A stretch of 15,730 nucleotides of DNA from Chitinophagaceae bacterium UBA5175 (lineage in GTDB: Bacteria > Bacteroidota > Bacteroidia > Chitinophagales > Chitinophagaceae), in NCBI GenBank assembly GCA_002413325.1, contig DHWT01000175.1, positions 1-15,730 on the forward strand, given 5' to 3'. Below are positions 15,068 through 15,730 of this stretch, piece after piece. Under the pieces are notes generated by a model that searched no databases, had not been told where the DNA came from, and worked only from the letters and a program-made list of their open reading frames with translations. The translations under genes and the position numbers were made by a program. Position 1 is the stretch's first letter. Every line of letters starts with the position of its first letter.

Positions 15068-15730
15068 TTATTCTGATTCACTATCAGGAACCGGACCCAA
15101 AAAATTTGTATTGATCTCGTCTATTTTTCTATCCCCTTCATACAACCCCAGTCGGATACTCGTTTTCCGGTGACCGATTTCCTTCCGGGGCAGAACAATA
15201 AAGAATGAGCCTGAACCTTCCTCTTCTTTTTTTATGCGGATCGTTTCCCCGCCGATTACTTCAATCTTGCCTTCTTCATCCTCCAGTTTTAACGACAGGG
15301 GAACATCATGAACCGTTTTGTTCGCAACTTTTATATTATATAAATTTGATACACTATCAACTCCCCTTTCCTGGTAAAGCATACCGGGCGTCCGCATGAT
15401 GGTGGCATCCACATCCTTTCTCGTCATCAGCAAAGTGCCGAGGATGGCAATCAGCACACAAAGCAAACCCGTGTATAATTTCATACGGGTTGTATAGCGA
15501 ATAGGTTCCCCTTTGGCAATCCCGTTTTCAGAGGCATACCGGATCAGTCCGACCGGCCTGCCTACACTTTCCATCATATGGTCACAGGCATCTATACATG
15601 CCGTACAGCTGACACATTCCATTTGTGTCCCGTTGCGGATATCTATGGCTGTCGGACAAACTTTCACGCATTGCAGGCAATCAATACAGTCCCCCAGCTG
15701 ACTGTCTGCCGCTTTAGTAAACTTACCCCT
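15068..15730 (-). CDS. ccoG: Cytochrome c oxidase accessory protein CcoG (FixG), 3' part only
   Basis: The C-terminal 220 residues of a membrane-bound ferredoxin-like protein needed for cbb3 oxidase maturation, known elsewhere as a cupric reductase. The gene runs off the right edge. The visible part starts RGKFTKAADSQLGDC and has two 4Fe-4S motifs: CIDCLQCVKVCP (Cys at visible residues 15, 18, 21, 25) and CVSCTACIDAC (39, 42, 45, 49). A membrane helix follows (about 85-102), then the C-terminal immunoglobulin-like FixG domain ending in an acidic tail SESE. The N-terminal membrane helices are outside the window. Next to fixH, this is the standard order of the cbb3 accessory operon. Confidence 0.95.
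   Translation of the reverse strand, partial: RGKFTKAADSQLGDCIDCLQCVKVCPTAIDIRNGTQMECVSCTACIDACDHMMESVGRPVGLIRYASENGIAKGEPIRYTTRMKLYTGLLCVLIAILGTLLMTRKDVDATIMRTPGMLYQERGVDSVSNLYNIKVANKTVHDVPLSLKLEDEEGKIEVIGGETIRIKKEEEGSGSFFIVLPRKEIGHRKTSIRLGLYEGDRKIDEINTNFLGPVPDSESE

Overview
The window is a 15.7 kb piece of a Bacteroidota chromosome, most likely a Chitinophagaceae-type organism. This is an inference from gene content: an adhesin-like GIN-domain protein, a small secreted lysine/proline-rich protein, a FixG-FixH-SafE order, weak Shine-Dalgarno sites, and TAnnTTTG-like promoter elements. No rRNA, tRNA, CRISPR array, insertion sequence or phage gene was seen. Both ends cut through genes.

Left part (1-2112, + strand): the 3' part of an iron-dependent (type III) alcohol dehydrogenase is followed 25 bp later by an aldehyde dehydrogenase. 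Together they would form an alcohol -> aldehyde -> acid oxidation pair.

Middle-left (2113-5103): a gene-poor stretch with at least three decayed or broken genes: a frameshifted scrap of a LytTR-type response-regulator receiver domain, a YCII/COG3795-like gene stopped by an in-frame TAA, and a small gene split by a frameshift. Two intact minus-strand genes sit among them: a small secreted protein with a clear intrinsic terminator, and a secreted beta-solenoid protein with eight near-perfect 18-residue TSGG repeats.

Middle (5177-9868, - strand): a secreted GH27 alpha-galactosidase without a SusC/SusD pair, a secreted protein of unknown function, and a large octaheme cytochrome c fused to HEAT-like and TPR repeats.

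Right part (10080-15730): a membrane-anchored PAS histidine kinase (+) runs tail-to-tail into a minus-strand block. In transcription order that block is ccoG (partial), a fixH-like gene, a SafE/DsbD-like membrane protein, ric (repair of iron centres) and hemN (oxygen-independent haem synthesis). The block looks like the end of a cbb3 oxidase assembly operon followed by a ric-hemN unit. An FNR-type box lies about 40 bp upstream of a possible ric-hemN start site. The PAS domain of the neighbouring kinase carries a His and an Arg that line up, by eye, with the haem-ligand His and distal Arg of FixL. The most interesting hypothesis here is that kinase, cytochrome, haem synthesis, Fe-S repair and oxidase assembly form one low-oxygen/nitrosative-stress module.
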